From NCBI RefSeq assembly GCF_049310925.1, contig NZ_JBMERP010000012.1:1-64000 (forward strand): a DNA stretch of 64,000 bases, written 5' to 3'. This DNA is from Virgibacillus_F sp049310925. Its GTDB lineage: Bacteria > Bacillota > Bacilli > Bacillales > Amphibacillaceae. The stretch's first letter is position 1. Every line of letters starts with the position of its first letter. Made by a program: the position numbers and the translations under genes. Positions 52,325-60,239 of this stretch are shown here, in pieces. The notes under the pieces were generated by a model. It was given only the letters and a program-made list of their open reading frames with translations. It ran no database searches and was not told the origin of the DNA.

Positions 52325-52765
52325 ATGCCTTGGACTTTAGAAGATTATCCTTCATCATTCAAAAACCTAGATAAAGTTATTCGAAAAAAAGCCATTGATA
52401 TTGCAAATTCAATGCTGGATGAGGGTTATGGTGAAGATAGAGCAATTCCTATCGCAACCAGCCAAGCTAAGGAATGGTATGAAAATGCCAGTGAAAATGA
52501 AATAAACGACTATGATAAGAATGGTCAACCCACCAAACGCTCAGAAGAAGGAAAAAAATATGACAACAATCCCGAGCGACTTGAAGAGGATGAAATAGTA
52601 GTCTCGCATGAAGATGGGTGGGCAGTGAAATCAAGAAATGCTAAGCAACCTAGTCAAGTTTTCGATAACAAAGATGACGCAATTAAGCGGGGTCGCGAAA
52701 TTGCTAAGAATGAAGGAACAAAACTAGTAGTGTACAAGCAGGACGGAACAGTTCAGAAGTCATAG
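52325..52765 (+). CDS. DUF2188 protein with ChaB-like N-terminal part
   Basis: 146 aa. The N-terminal half (1-60: MPWTLEDYPSSFKNLDKVIR, then RAIPIATSQAKEWYENA) looks like the small stress-associated ChaB-type module. The C-terminal half (about 92-146: VVSHEDGWAVKSRNAKQPSQ to KDGT-type end) is DUF2188. Very hydrophilic. Function unknown. GGAGGGTCGAC precedes the ATG. Confidence 0.78.
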   Translation: MPWTLEDYPSSFKNLDKVIRKKAIDIANSMLDEGYGEDRAIPIATSQAKEWYENASENEINDYDKNGQPTKRSEEGKKYDNNPERLEEDEIVVSHEDGWAVKSRNAKQPSQVFDNKDDAIKRGREIAKNEGTKLVVYKQDGTVQKS

Positions 52766-52769
52766 ACTT

Positions 52770-52840
52770 TCGAGCAATCGGCTGAAGTTCACACGATTTT
52801 GGCTCAAGTTCACACTTAGATGGCCCAAAATCACACAAAA
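52770..52840. repeat. short 21-bp phased repeat, three units
   Basis: Units start GGCTGAAGTTCACAC (52779), GGCTCAAGTTCACAC (52800) and GGCCCAAAATCACAC (52821), exactly 21 bp apart, preceded by TCGAGCAATC as in the larger arrays. Confidence 0.75.
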
Positions 52841-52848
52841 CCAAGTAC

Positions 52849-52881
52849 AAGTTACCCTCAAAAGTGAAGGGTAACTTTTTT
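52849..52881 (+). terminator. intrinsic terminator
   Basis: AAGTTACCCT and AGGGTAACTT around CAAAAGTGA, followed by T-run. Confidence 0.9.
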
Positions 52882-52932
52882 TGGTTAATATTGTCCATTT
52901 CCTCTCATACTAAAAAAATGGAGGTGTAACAA

Positions 52933-53802
52933 ATGGATAAACAGACGAATGAAAATCAAATAGAGAACAGCATGCTGCGCTTTATGCCGATGACTTCAAT
53001 TACAAGTGGCACAGGTAGTGAAGTGCTTAACGACGTGTATTATTATACCGATCAGATTGTAAATATTTGTTTTATTGGCACACCAGAATCAGGGGATTGG
53101 GTGTTACTTGACGCTGGAATGCCTAAAGCTACACCTGAAATTAAATCGGTTGTAGTGGATCGCTTTGGACGGGAAAGTAGGCCTTCTGCAATTATTCTCA
53201 CTCATGGCCACTTTGATCATGTTGGCGGTCTTGTAGATTTAGTGGACGAATGGGAGGTCCCTGTATATGCGCATGAATTGGAAATTCCGTATTTAAATGG
53301 AGAGAAGTCATATCCGAAACCGGATTCAACTGTCGAAGGTGGGCTGGTGGCCAAGGCTTCTGCGTACTTTCCGAATGAATCTGTAAATTTGGGGGAATCT
53401 GTAAAAGCGTTGCCAGCTGATGGAAGTTTACCCGGTCTTGAGGATTGGCAATGGATTCATACTCCAGGCCACACACCAGGACATGTATCCTTATTCAGGA
53501 AAAAAGATCGTGTACTAATCTCTGGGGATGCATGTATTACAGTTAAGCAGGATTCCTTTTATAATGTGCTAATGCAAAGCCCTGAACTGAACGGGCCACC
53601 ACGATACCTTACTACAGATTGGGATGCTGCACGTGAATCAGTTAATAAGATCGCGGCACTTAACCCTAGTATAATGGTGCCTGGACACGGTCCTGCAATT
53701 GATGGTGAAAAACTTGAAACCGGGTTAAAAAGCCTGGTTGAAAACTTCAATCAAGTAGCGATACCTGATTATGGGAAGTATATTGACAAGAATCTGCATT
53801 AG
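52933..53802 (+). CDS. MBL-fold metallohydrolase
   Basis: 289 aa metallo-beta-lactamase fold hydrolase. Zinc motif HGHFDHVGG at 91-99, then HTPGHTPGHVSLFR with the third His, SGDACIT with the bridging Asp and PGHGPAIDG. Resembles glyoxalase II-like and lactonase-like proteins; substrate unknown. TGGAGGTG precedes the ATG. Alone between two terminator-bounded units. Confidence 0.9.
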   Translation: MDKQTNENQIENSMLRFMPMTSITSGTGSEVLNDVYYYTDQIVNICFIGTPESGDWVLLDAGMPKATPEIKSVVVDRFGRESRPSAIILTHGHFDHVGGLVDLVDEWEVPVYAHELEIPYLNGEKSYPKPDSTVEGGLVAKASAYFPNESVNLGESVKALPADGSLPGLEDWQWIHTPGHTPGHVSLFRKKDRVLISGDACITVKQDSFYNVLMQSPELNGPPRYLTTDWDAARESVNKIAALNPSIMVPGHGPAIDGEKLETGLKSLVENFNQVAIPDYGKYIDKNLH

Positions 53803-53873
53803 GGCATAAGCACAATGTTATCGAGAAACCCTTATTCTATGCTACAATAACTAACAGAAATGAGGTGTTAGTT

Positions 53874-54596
53874 ATGAGAATTGACGTCTATTCAGATTTT
53901 GTTTGTCCATTCTGCTACATTGGTAAACGCAGATTGGAATTAGCATTAGAACAATTTTCAAATAAAGATAAAGTAACGATCACATATAAAAGCTATGAAC
54001 TTGACCCGAATGCAGAAAAAAACCCTAATAAATCGATACACGAATTGCTAGCTAGCAAGTATGGGATGAGTGTGGAAAAGGCGAAGCAATCAAATGAAAA
54101 CCTGGGAATCCAAGCAGCAGAACTTGGGTTAACATATCGGTTTGAAACGATGAAACATACAAATACCTTTGATGCTCACCGACTTGCAAAGTACGCTGAG
54201 GAGCAAGGCAAGGGTAAAGAGATGACGGAGCGTTTGCTGCATGCATATTTTACAGAATCACTGCACATCTCGGATTACGCCACGTTAGTAGATATAGCTG
54301 AAGATTTAGGCCTAGATAAGGATGCGGTCATTGACGTACTTGAGTCAAGCGACTATGCGAAAGCAGTTAGAAGAGACGAGCAGGAAGCACAGCAGATTGG
54401 AGTAAAGGGTGTACCATTCTTTGTTTTCAATGAGAAGTATGCAGTTTCTGGTGCACAACCACCAGAAGCGTTTTCTGAAGTAATTGAGAAAGTCTGGGAA
54501 GAAGAAAAGGATCAGCCAATAATACAAACTTTAAATCCAAAGAAGTCAGAGACAACTTATTGTACTGGTGATGGATGTGAGAGTGAAACAGAATAG
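53874..54596 (+). CDS. DsbA-family oxidoreductase, FrnE-like
   Basis: 240 aa thioredoxin-fold protein with helical insertion. Active site CPFC at residues 11-14 (SDFVCPFCYIGKRR), cis-Pro loop GVKGVPFFVFN. No signal peptide, so cytoplasmic. The C-terminal CTGDGC pair is a feature of FrnE-type isomerases. Possibly a thiol-disulfide isomerase in redox stress. The ATG at 53874 after ATGAGGTG is chosen over an in-frame GTG at 53865. Confidence 0.91.
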   Translation: MRIDVYSDFVCPFCYIGKRRLELALEQFSNKDKVTITYKSYELDPNAEKNPNKSIHELLASKYGMSVEKAKQSNENLGIQAAELGLTYRFETMKHTNTFDAHRLAKYAEEQGKGKEMTERLLHAYFTESLHISDYATLVDIAEDLGLDKDAVIDVLESSDYAKAVRRDEQEAQQIGVKGVPFFVFNEKYAVSGAQPPEAFSEVIEKVWEEEKDQPIIQTLNPKKSETTYCTGDGCESETE

Positions 54597-54669
54597 CTTG
54601 ATTCTTATCGAAAAAGCTGTCATTTGGAAGGGTTAAAACTTCTTCTGAATGCCGGCTTTTTTGGCAATA

Positions 54670-54710
54670 AAGAAAGGTATAAAAGCTTTCTTTCTGCATA
54701 AGTGCAACCA
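54670..54710 (+). repeat. partial copy of two-hairpin dispersed element (5' half)
   Basis: AAGAAAGGTATAAAAGCTTT, then CTTTCTGCATAAGTGCAACC, matching the first hairpin and link of 35237-35325 and 36025-36117. The second hairpin is missing. The rest of 54711-54888 shows no gene. Confidence 0.6.
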
Positions 54711-54888
54711 AATATATGTGGCAAAATTAAGGTACAACAGCACTAAAATGACTCCAAAGTGTAAAGAACCCGTTTAACTGTTGTTTGTGCAAGGGTTTAA
54801 AGGGATTTAACACGAACTTAGTACTTGCATTGCTATCCCGAAATGTGTTTGAATGTAAAGATAAAGTTATGAAATGAGGGACTCACCC

Positions 54889-55608
54889 ATGAAAAAAATG
54901 ATTATGTTAGTTTTGGCATTAAGTTTAACTGTAGTTCTAGCTGCATGTAGTGATGATTCTGATTCTGCAAGCACTAACAAGGATGACAAGAGCTCTAAAG
55001 AAACCACTGAACCGAAGAGCGAAGAAATTAAAATCACAGATGATGAAAAAGTAGACAAAGAAAAGGTTGTCACTAAAATAAATGGAGAAGAGATTAAAGG
55101 AAAACAATACAACGCTTCCTATGCCCAAACAAAAATGTTAATGGATCGTTATGAACAAGATGTAAGTGATGTAAAAAAGGTGAAGGAACAAACGTTAAAC
55201 GTCATCGTTGAACAGGAGCTTCTAAAACAAGCTGCTGAGGACAAGGGTATTAAGGTAACTGATGAAGAAATTCAAAAAGAGTTTGAAACCATTAAATCAG
55301 AAAATGCCGATAAGTTTAAGACGGCATTGGAGCAGTATAATCTAACTGAGGAGACTTACAAAGAGCAGTTAGCGTTTGAAATTACACTTCAAAAGTATAT
55401 GAAGAAGGAATTAAAAGCTACAGAAGTTACTGAAGATGAAGTACAAGCCTACTATGAAAAGTTAAAAGAGCAAAGCAAAGATGTGCCTAAATTAGAAGAA
55501 GTGAAGGAACAAATAAAAAGCCAATTGAAACAACAGGATCAACAAGAGAAGTTACAGGCTAAAGTGAAACAGTTAAAGGAACAAGCAACTATTAAGCATA
55601 TGATATAA
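54889..55608 (+). CDS. SurA N-domain lipoprotein, PrsA-related without PPIase domain
   Basis: 239 aa. Lipoprotein signal with VLAAC (Cys20), an acidic Ser/Lys linker (21-60), then a SurA_N-like helical chaperone region with VVTKINGEEIKGKQY and TLNVIVEQELLKQAAEDKGI. The parvulin domain of true PrsA is absent; the C-terminus is a charged helix. Probably an extracytoplasmic chaperone. ATG at 54889 after ATGAGGGA. Terminator follows. Confidence 0.83.
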   Translation: MKKMIMLVLALSLTVVLAACSDDSDSASTNKDDKSSKETTEPKSEEIKITDDEKVDKEKVVTKINGEEIKGKQYNASYAQTKMLMDRYEQDVSDVKKVKEQTLNVIVEQELLKQAAEDKGIKVTDEEIQKEFETIKSENADKFKTALEQYNLTEETYKEQLAFEITLQKYMKKELKATEVTEDEVQAYYEKLKEQSKDVPKLEEVKEQIKSQLKQQDQQEKLQAKVKQLKEQATIKHMI

Positions 55609-55611
55609 AGT

Positions 55612-55645
55612 AAAGACTCCTGCCTTTTAGATGGCAGGAGTCTTT
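55612..55645. terminator. intrinsic terminator, usable on both strands
   Basis: AAGACTCCTGCC and GGCAGGAGTCTT around TTTTAGAT, with T5 on the plus strand and TTTACTTT on the minus strand, where it could end the his operon. Confidence 0.85.
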
Positions 55646-55700
55646 TTCATGAAATAAGAAAGTATAAAAATTTGGCTTTGTTAAGCTTGCTTACAGTAAC

Positions 55701-55783
55701 AGCCACGTCCAGCTCCAGCGCCCAGAGACTAGCGAGACTTCCCTCGCCTTCGTACGTCTCTACCCAGGGCGCTTACGCTTTTG
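55701..55783. repeat. GC-rich Bacillaceae-type intergenic repeat
   Basis: CACGTCCAGCTCCAGCGCCC ... GTCTCTACCCAGGGCGCTTA with AGCGCCC-AGAGAC and GTCTCT-ACCCA-GGGCGCT as inverted arms, ending in ACGCTTTTGTT. The GTCCAGCTCCAGCGCC opening is known to me as a frequent Bacillaceae repeat. It abuts the hisC stop. Confidence 0.65.
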
Positions 55784-56842
55784 TTATTGAATAATAAATT
55801 TCAGCTTATTTAGTAAAAATTCCATATCCTCATCTGTACCGATTGTGATTCGCAGATAATTATCTATAGGTGATTTATTAAAATGTCTCACTAATACATT
55901 TTGTTCTTTTAACTTTGTATAAACGGTATTGGCATTTATTTTATAATGGCACACAAATAGGAAGTTTGTGTCCGACGGCAAAATGGAAAAACCCATTTTC
56001 TTAAGTGATTGCGTTACCCATTCCCGAGTGGAGACTACATTTGCCACGGTGTTATTAAAATAATCTTCATCTGTTATTGCTGCCTCAGCTCCAGCTATAG
56101 CCAGACGGTCAATTGTATACGAATTAAAGGAATTCTTGACTCGGTTTAACGCCTCAATAAGTCCTGGATGGCCTAATGCAAAGCCAATACGCAGGCCGGC
56201 AAGGGAACGGGATTTTGACATGGTCTGTACAACGAGTAGATTTTCGTATCTGTTAACTAGAGTTACTGCAGATTCTTTTGCAAAATCCACATATGCCTCA
56301 TCTATAATAACAACACGATTAGGGTTGCTTTCCACTATATCGGCTACATGAGCCAAGTCTAAATAAACGCTTGTAGGCGCGTTTGGATTTGGAAAAATCA
56401 CACCGCCTTCTGATTGAAAAAATTTATCAATTGCTAAAGAAAAATCTCGATTAAGCGGCACTTCTTCGTATGGTATATTAAACAGCTTTGCATACACTGG
56501 GTAAAAACTGTATGAAATACTGGGAAAACGAATAGTCTGATCAGGTTCAAAGAATGCCATAAAACTAAAAGCGAGAACTTCATCTGAACCATTTCCAACA
56601 AAAACCTGATCCGAGTCGAGCTTATTATAGCTTGCAATTTTTTCCCGTAATGAATCAACGGTTGGTGAAGGGTAACGGTGAAGTTTATTGTTCAGTTCTG
56701 CCTGAATCGCATTTATTACCATAGGCGAGGGTGGGTATGGGTTCTCATTCGTATTTAATTTTACCAAATCCACCTTTTCGATTTGTTCGCCAGGTACATA
56801 GGGTTCTGCACGAAATACAGCTGAGCTCCAAAATTTATTCAC
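55784..56842 (-). CDS. hisC: histidinol-phosphate aminotransferase
   Basis: PLP-dependent class I/II aminotransferase. Motifs LNTNENPYPPSP, the cofactor Asp-Tyr in IIDEAYVDFA, and the Schiff-base Lys in TMSKSRSLAGLRIG. GTG at 56842 after AAGGAAGGG is chosen (352 aa) rather than an in-frame ATG at 56911 inside hisIE. It overlaps hisIE by 8 bp. In B. subtilis hisC is in the trp region; here it closes the his operon and the trp operon lacks it. Confidence 0.95.
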   Translation of the reverse strand: MNKFWSSAVFRAEPYVPGEQIEKVDLVKLNTNENPYPPSPMVINAIQAELNNKLHRYPSPTVDSLREKIASYNKLDSDQVFVGNGSDEVLAFSFMAFFEPDQTIRFPSISYSFYPVYAKLFNIPYEEVPLNRDFSLAIDKFFQSEGGVIFPNPNAPTSVYLDLAHVADIVESNPNRVVIIDEAYVDFAKESAVTLVNRYENLLVVQTMSKSRSLAGLRIGFALGHPGLIEALNRVKNSFNSYTIDRLAIAGAEAAITDEDYFNNTVANVVSTREWVTQSLKKMGFSILPSDTNFLFVCHYKINANTVYTKLKEQNVLVRHFNKSPIDNYLRITIGTDEDMEFLLNKLKFIIQ

Positions 56843-57476
56843 GTTGGTTCCCTTCCTTTTGTATGTGGCGTCCATACAGTTCCTTCTTAATGTCATTAAT
56901 GGAAACCTCAAGTATCTCCATTAATACAAGAGTATGGTAGGTTAAATCCGCAATTTCCCAAATAACTTCCTGTCTATCATTATTTTTAGCGCCAATGATC
57001 ACTTCGCTCGTCTCTTCTCCAACCTTTTTTAATACCTTGTCAATGCCTTCGTTGAATAAATAAGTTGTGTATGAACCATCAACAGGGTTTTGGTGTCTTT
57101 CTTGTATCTTCTTGGTTAATGCATGAACCACGTTGCGTTGGTTGGGCTCGTTTTCGTGAAGTGTACGATAAAAGCAGCTTTCTTCTCCCGTATGGCATGC
57201 AGGTCCTTGTGGTTCTACTTGAATGAGAAGCGTATCAGCGTCACAGTCAAATGTGATATCCTGGACAACCTGTTTGTTGCCGGACGTTTCTCCTTTATTC
57301 CACAATTCTTGCCTGGAGCGACTAAAGAACCATGTTTCATTTGTTTCCATTGTTTTTGCCAAGGATTCCTCGTTCATATATCCAAGCATTAGAACTTCTC
57401 CGTTAGTAGCATCCTGGATAACTGCAGGAATCAAACCTTTTTCATCGAATGTAAGCTGATCTAAATCTGCCTTCAT
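56835..57476 (-). CDS. hisIE: bifunctional PRA-CH/PRA-PH
   Basis: HisI cyclohydrolase domain (about 1-110) with LMLGYMNEESL, the metal-binding FDCDADTLLIQV and GPACHTGEESCFY, fused to a HisE pyrophosphohydrolase domain (about 125-205) with EGIDKVLKKVGEETSEVIIGAKN. 213 aa, the usual fused form. 2 bp after hisF. Confidence 0.97.
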   Translation of the reverse strand: MKADLDQLTFDEKGLIPAVIQDATNGEVLMLGYMNEESLAKTMETNETWFFSRSRQELWNKGETSGNKQVVQDITFDCDADTLLIQVEPQGPACHTGEESCFYRTLHENEPNQRNVVHALTKKIQERHQNPVDGSYTTYLFNEGIDKVLKKVGEETSEVIIGAKNNDRQEVIWEIADLTYHTLVLMEILEVSINDIKKELYGRHIQKEGNQRE

Positions 57477-57478
57477 GA

Positions 57479-58240
57479 TTACACACTCCTTATGGCTATG
57501 TTATTACGAATTAGATAATCTTTTAAGTCTGGTATTCTAATTTCATCATAATGAAATACAGAAGCAGCAAGTGCCGCGTCTGCTTTTCCATTGGTTAAGA
57601 CTTTGGAAAAGTGTTCAAATGATCCTGCGCCACCACTGGCAACGATAGGAATATTTACGCTCTCAGCAATTTGTTTCGTAAGTGGTATATGGTAGCCATC
57701 CTTTACACCATCAGCATCCATTGCATTAATAACCAGTTCTCCCGCACCTAACTCTGCGCCACGAACTGCCCACTCAACGGCATTCATATTTGTGTCTACA
57801 CGTCCACCATTTAAAAAAACAGATATTTCATGCTCACTTGTTGTTTTGGCATCAATGGAAAGTACAACACATTGACTTCCAAATTTCAGTGCTGCTTCGG
57901 TCAGTAGGAAAGGGTTTTTAACTGCTGCACTGTTGATAGACACTTTGTCAGCACCTGCGCGAAGAACACGGTGGACATCTTCAACGGTACGAATTCCCCC
58001 TCCAACTGTGAATGGGATTGAAATTTCAGCCGCGACTTGTTCTACAATATCGAGAAAAATATCACGGTTATCACTTGAGGCTGTTATGTCGTAAAAAACA
58101 AGTTCATCTGCACCTTCGTCACTATAGCGTTTTGCTAATTCGACAGGGTTTGCTACATCCTGAATGTCCTGAAACTTCTTACCCTTCACAACACGACCGT
58201 CTCTTACGTCCAGGCATGGAATAATTCGTTTAGCGAGCAT
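57479..58240 (-). CDS. hisF: imidazole glycerol phosphate synthase cyclase subunit
   Basis: (Beta-alpha)8 barrel. Catalytic Asp11 in IPCLDVRDGRVVKG and second Asp in VVLSIDAK; phosphate loops GGGIR and ASGGAGS. MLAKRIIPCLDV at 58240 is the usual start (253 aa); GTG at 58249 and ATG at 58243 are alternatives. Overlaps the hisA end. Confidence 0.97.
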   Translation of the reverse strand: MLAKRIIPCLDVRDGRVVKGKKFQDIQDVANPVELAKRYSDEGADELVFYDITASSDNRDIFLDIVEQVAAEISIPFTVGGGIRTVEDVHRVLRAGADKVSINSAAVKNPFLLTEAALKFGSQCVVLSIDAKTTSEHEISVFLNGGRVDTNMNAVEWAVRGAELGAGELVINAMDADGVKDGYHIPLTKQIAESVNIPIVASGGAGSFEHFSKVLTNGKADAALAASVFHYDEIRIPDLKDYLIRNNIAIRSV

Positions 58241-58952
58241 CATTTTCACCCTTAATGAGTTCAGCTAAGGAAAGGGACCCATTATACAATGCCTTTCCTA
58301 AGATACCGCCATATAAATCCATTTGCTCTAATTTTCTAATGTCTACAGTACTTGATATTCCTCCCGACGCAACGATATCCTGCTTGGTAAGTTCATTTAT
58401 TATTTCAAGCTCCTCAAAGTTCGGACCTGCCAGCATGCCATCTTTTAAAATATCTGTATATATAATCGTCTTCACACCAAGTAGGTCTAATTCTTTAACT
58501 AAATCAACCGCTAGGACCTCGCTGGTTTGAAGCCAGCCATTTGTTGCAACTTTACCATTGCGCGCATCAATTGAAATTGCAATTTTATCTCCGTATGCTG
58601 CTACTGCTTCACGTAAAAAATCTTTGTTATCGATAGCTGCTGTCCCAATGATCATTCTTGCTATACCAATTGATTGATAGTTTTTCAGGCTTTGCATAGA
58701 GCGGATCCCGCCACCAACCTGAACCGGAATTTGTACGGAATTAACGATTTTTTCAATTGTAGTTAGGTTAGTCATTTCACCTGTTTTGGCGCCGTCTAAG
58801 TCTACAACATGAATGAATTCTGCTCCTTCATTTTCCCATTGCAGTGCTACCTCTACAGGTGAATCATTATAAATTTGTTCTTGTTTATAATCACCTTGTG
58901 TAAGGCGCACACATTTTCCGTTTCGTATGTCGATAGCTGGAAAAAGTATCAT
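58230..58952 (-). CDS. hisA: ProFAR isomerase
   Basis: (Beta-alpha)8 isomerase. Catalytic Asp8 in FPAIDIRNGKCVRL and second Asp in IIYTDILKDG; GGGIR and ASGGISS phosphate loops. 240 aa, separate TrpF present, so not a PriA type. Overlaps hisH by 4 bp. Confidence 0.97.
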   Translation of the reverse strand: MILFPAIDIRNGKCVRLTQGDYKQEQIYNDSPVEVALQWENEGAEFIHVVDLDGAKTGEMTNLTTIEKIVNSVQIPVQVGGGIRSMQSLKNYQSIGIARMIIGTAAIDNKDFLREAVAAYGDKIAISIDARNGKVATNGWLQTSEVLAVDLVKELDLLGVKTIIYTDILKDGMLAGPNFEELEIINELTKQDIVASGGISSTVDIRKLEQMDLYGGILGKALYNGSLSLAELIKGENDAR

Positions 58953-59554
58953 GTAATCATCTCCCCGAAATTCTTTAAAAGCTGTATCCCAGCTTGACCA
59001 CTTTTTTCTGGGTGGAACTGCATGCCGACTACATTATCCTGTTGGACAATGGCAGGAACCTGACCGCCGTAGTTACAACTGCTGACTAGTGTGCTGGTAC
59101 CCAGTTCTGCAACATAGTAAGAGTGTACAAAATAAACATAACTGTCATTTTCAATTTGGTTTATTATAGGGGTTTCCTGGTGATTCGTAAGTGTATTCCA
59201 TCCCATGTGTGGAACTTTTACTGAAGAGGAAATGCGTTGTACTTTGCCTTGGAGTAATCCTAAGCCATTCCATTCTCCATCTTCAAAGCTTTGGTCATAT
59301 AATAATTGCATTCCTAAACAGATTCCAAGTAGTGGTTTACCACTAGAGGCTTCTTGTTTTAGAACACTAAGTAAATCATGAGATTCCAATGCCCTCATTG
59401 CATCATTAAATGCACCAACACCAGGCAGAACAATAGCATCACTTGCCTCTATGGTTTTCTTGTCTGATGTTACACAAGTTTCTAAGCCTATCTTATCAAA
59501 AGCAAACTGTAGGCTTTTGATATTTCCTGCGCCATAATCTATTATTGCAATCAT
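58949..59554 (-). CDS. hisH: imidazole glycerol phosphate synthase glutaminase subunit
   Basis: Class I amidotransferase feeding ammonia to HisF. IDYGAGNIKSL at the start, nucleophile Cys79 in GICLGMQLL, His-Glu pair in MQFHPEKSG. ATG at 59554 after AAAAGGAGA gives 201 aa; a longer frame to 59605 runs into the upstream gap and has no ribosome site. Separated from hisB by 99 bp. Confidence 0.96.
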   Translation of the reverse strand: MIAIIDYGAGNIKSLQFAFDKIGLETCVTSDKKTIEASDAIVLPGVGAFNDAMRALESHDLLSVLKQEASSGKPLLGICLGMQLLYDQSFEDGEWNGLGLLQGKVQRISSSVKVPHMGWNTLTNHQETPIINQIENDSYVYFVHSYYVAELGTSTLVSSCNYGGQVPAIVQQDNVVGMQFHPEKSGQAGIQLLKNFGEMIT

Positions 59555-59575
59555 ATGGAAAGTCTCCTTTTGTTT

Positions 59576-59603
59576 GAATGGACACAAAGTTCGGTGCCCA
59601 TTC
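59576..59603 (-). promoter_or_regulatory. hairpin in the hisB-hisH gap
   Basis: On the minus strand GAATGGGCAC and GTGTCCATTC pair (one G-T) around CGAACTTT. No T-run, so an RNA-processing or stabilising hairpin is more likely than a terminator. It lies in the only sizeable gap of the operon. Confidence 0.45.
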
Positions 59604-59653
59604 ACATTCCTATCTATTTGTACGTCACTAAACGGTCGCTTCCGCTTTTCTTC

Positions 59654-60238
59654 CTACAACGATCCTTTTGTGGATGGGATTCCGGTGATTCTTGGATTTT
59701 CGAGGGTTGCTTCGTCCAGTGCTCGCCCAAAACCCTTAAAGATAGCTTCTATGATATGGTGGCTATTCTTTCCATAATTGAGCTCGATATGAAGGGTGAG
59801 ATTTGCATGCCTAACAAATGCTAGAAAAAATTCTTCGACGAGTTCTGTATCAAAGTCTCCAACTTTATCCTTCAAACCCTCCACTCGGTAAACAAGATAA
59901 GAACGACCGCTGATGTCTATTGAAACGGTAGACTTTGCTTCATCCATGGGTGTTGTGGATGTAGCATAGCGATTAATGCCTTTTTTAGATCCTAAGGCTT
60001 GATGGACAGCTTGACCCAGCACAATACCGATATCTTCAACGGAGTGATGTTGATCAACTTCCAAGTCACCATTACATGAAAGATTTAAATCAAACAAGCC
60101 GTGCTTTGTCATAAGAGTAAGCATGTGATCCAGGAACCCGACACCTGTATGAATAGTAGAAGCCCCGTTTCCGTCAATAGCTAATTCGGCTTTAATAGAG
60201 GTTTCATTTGTAGTACGCTCTATTTTACTAGTACGCAT
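59654..60238 (-). CDS. hisB: imidazoleglycerol-phosphate dehydratase
   Basis: Monofunctional IGPD, 194 aa. The two metal motifs HTGVGFLDHMLTLMTKHGLF and DQHHSVEDIGIVLGQA in the first half, and the symmetric FVRHANLTLHIELNYG and NSHHIIEAIFKGFGRAL in the second. Phosphatase function is separate (hisJ). 1 bp after hisD. Confidence 0.97.
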   Translation of the reverse strand: MRTSKIERTTNETSIKAELAIDGNGASTIHTGVGFLDHMLTLMTKHGLFDLNLSCNGDLEVDQHHSVEDIGIVLGQAVHQALGSKKGINRYATSTTPMDEAKSTVSIDISGRSYLVYRVEGLKDKVGDFDTELVEEFFLAFVRHANLTLHIELNYGKNSHHIIEAIFKGFGRALDEATLENPRITGIPSTKGSL

Positions 60239-60239
60239 A

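Noticed and set aside
54711..54888. Gene between the FrnE-like and SurA-N-like genes
   Set aside because: No frame with a ribosome site; only the partial repeat and AT-rich sequence are visible.
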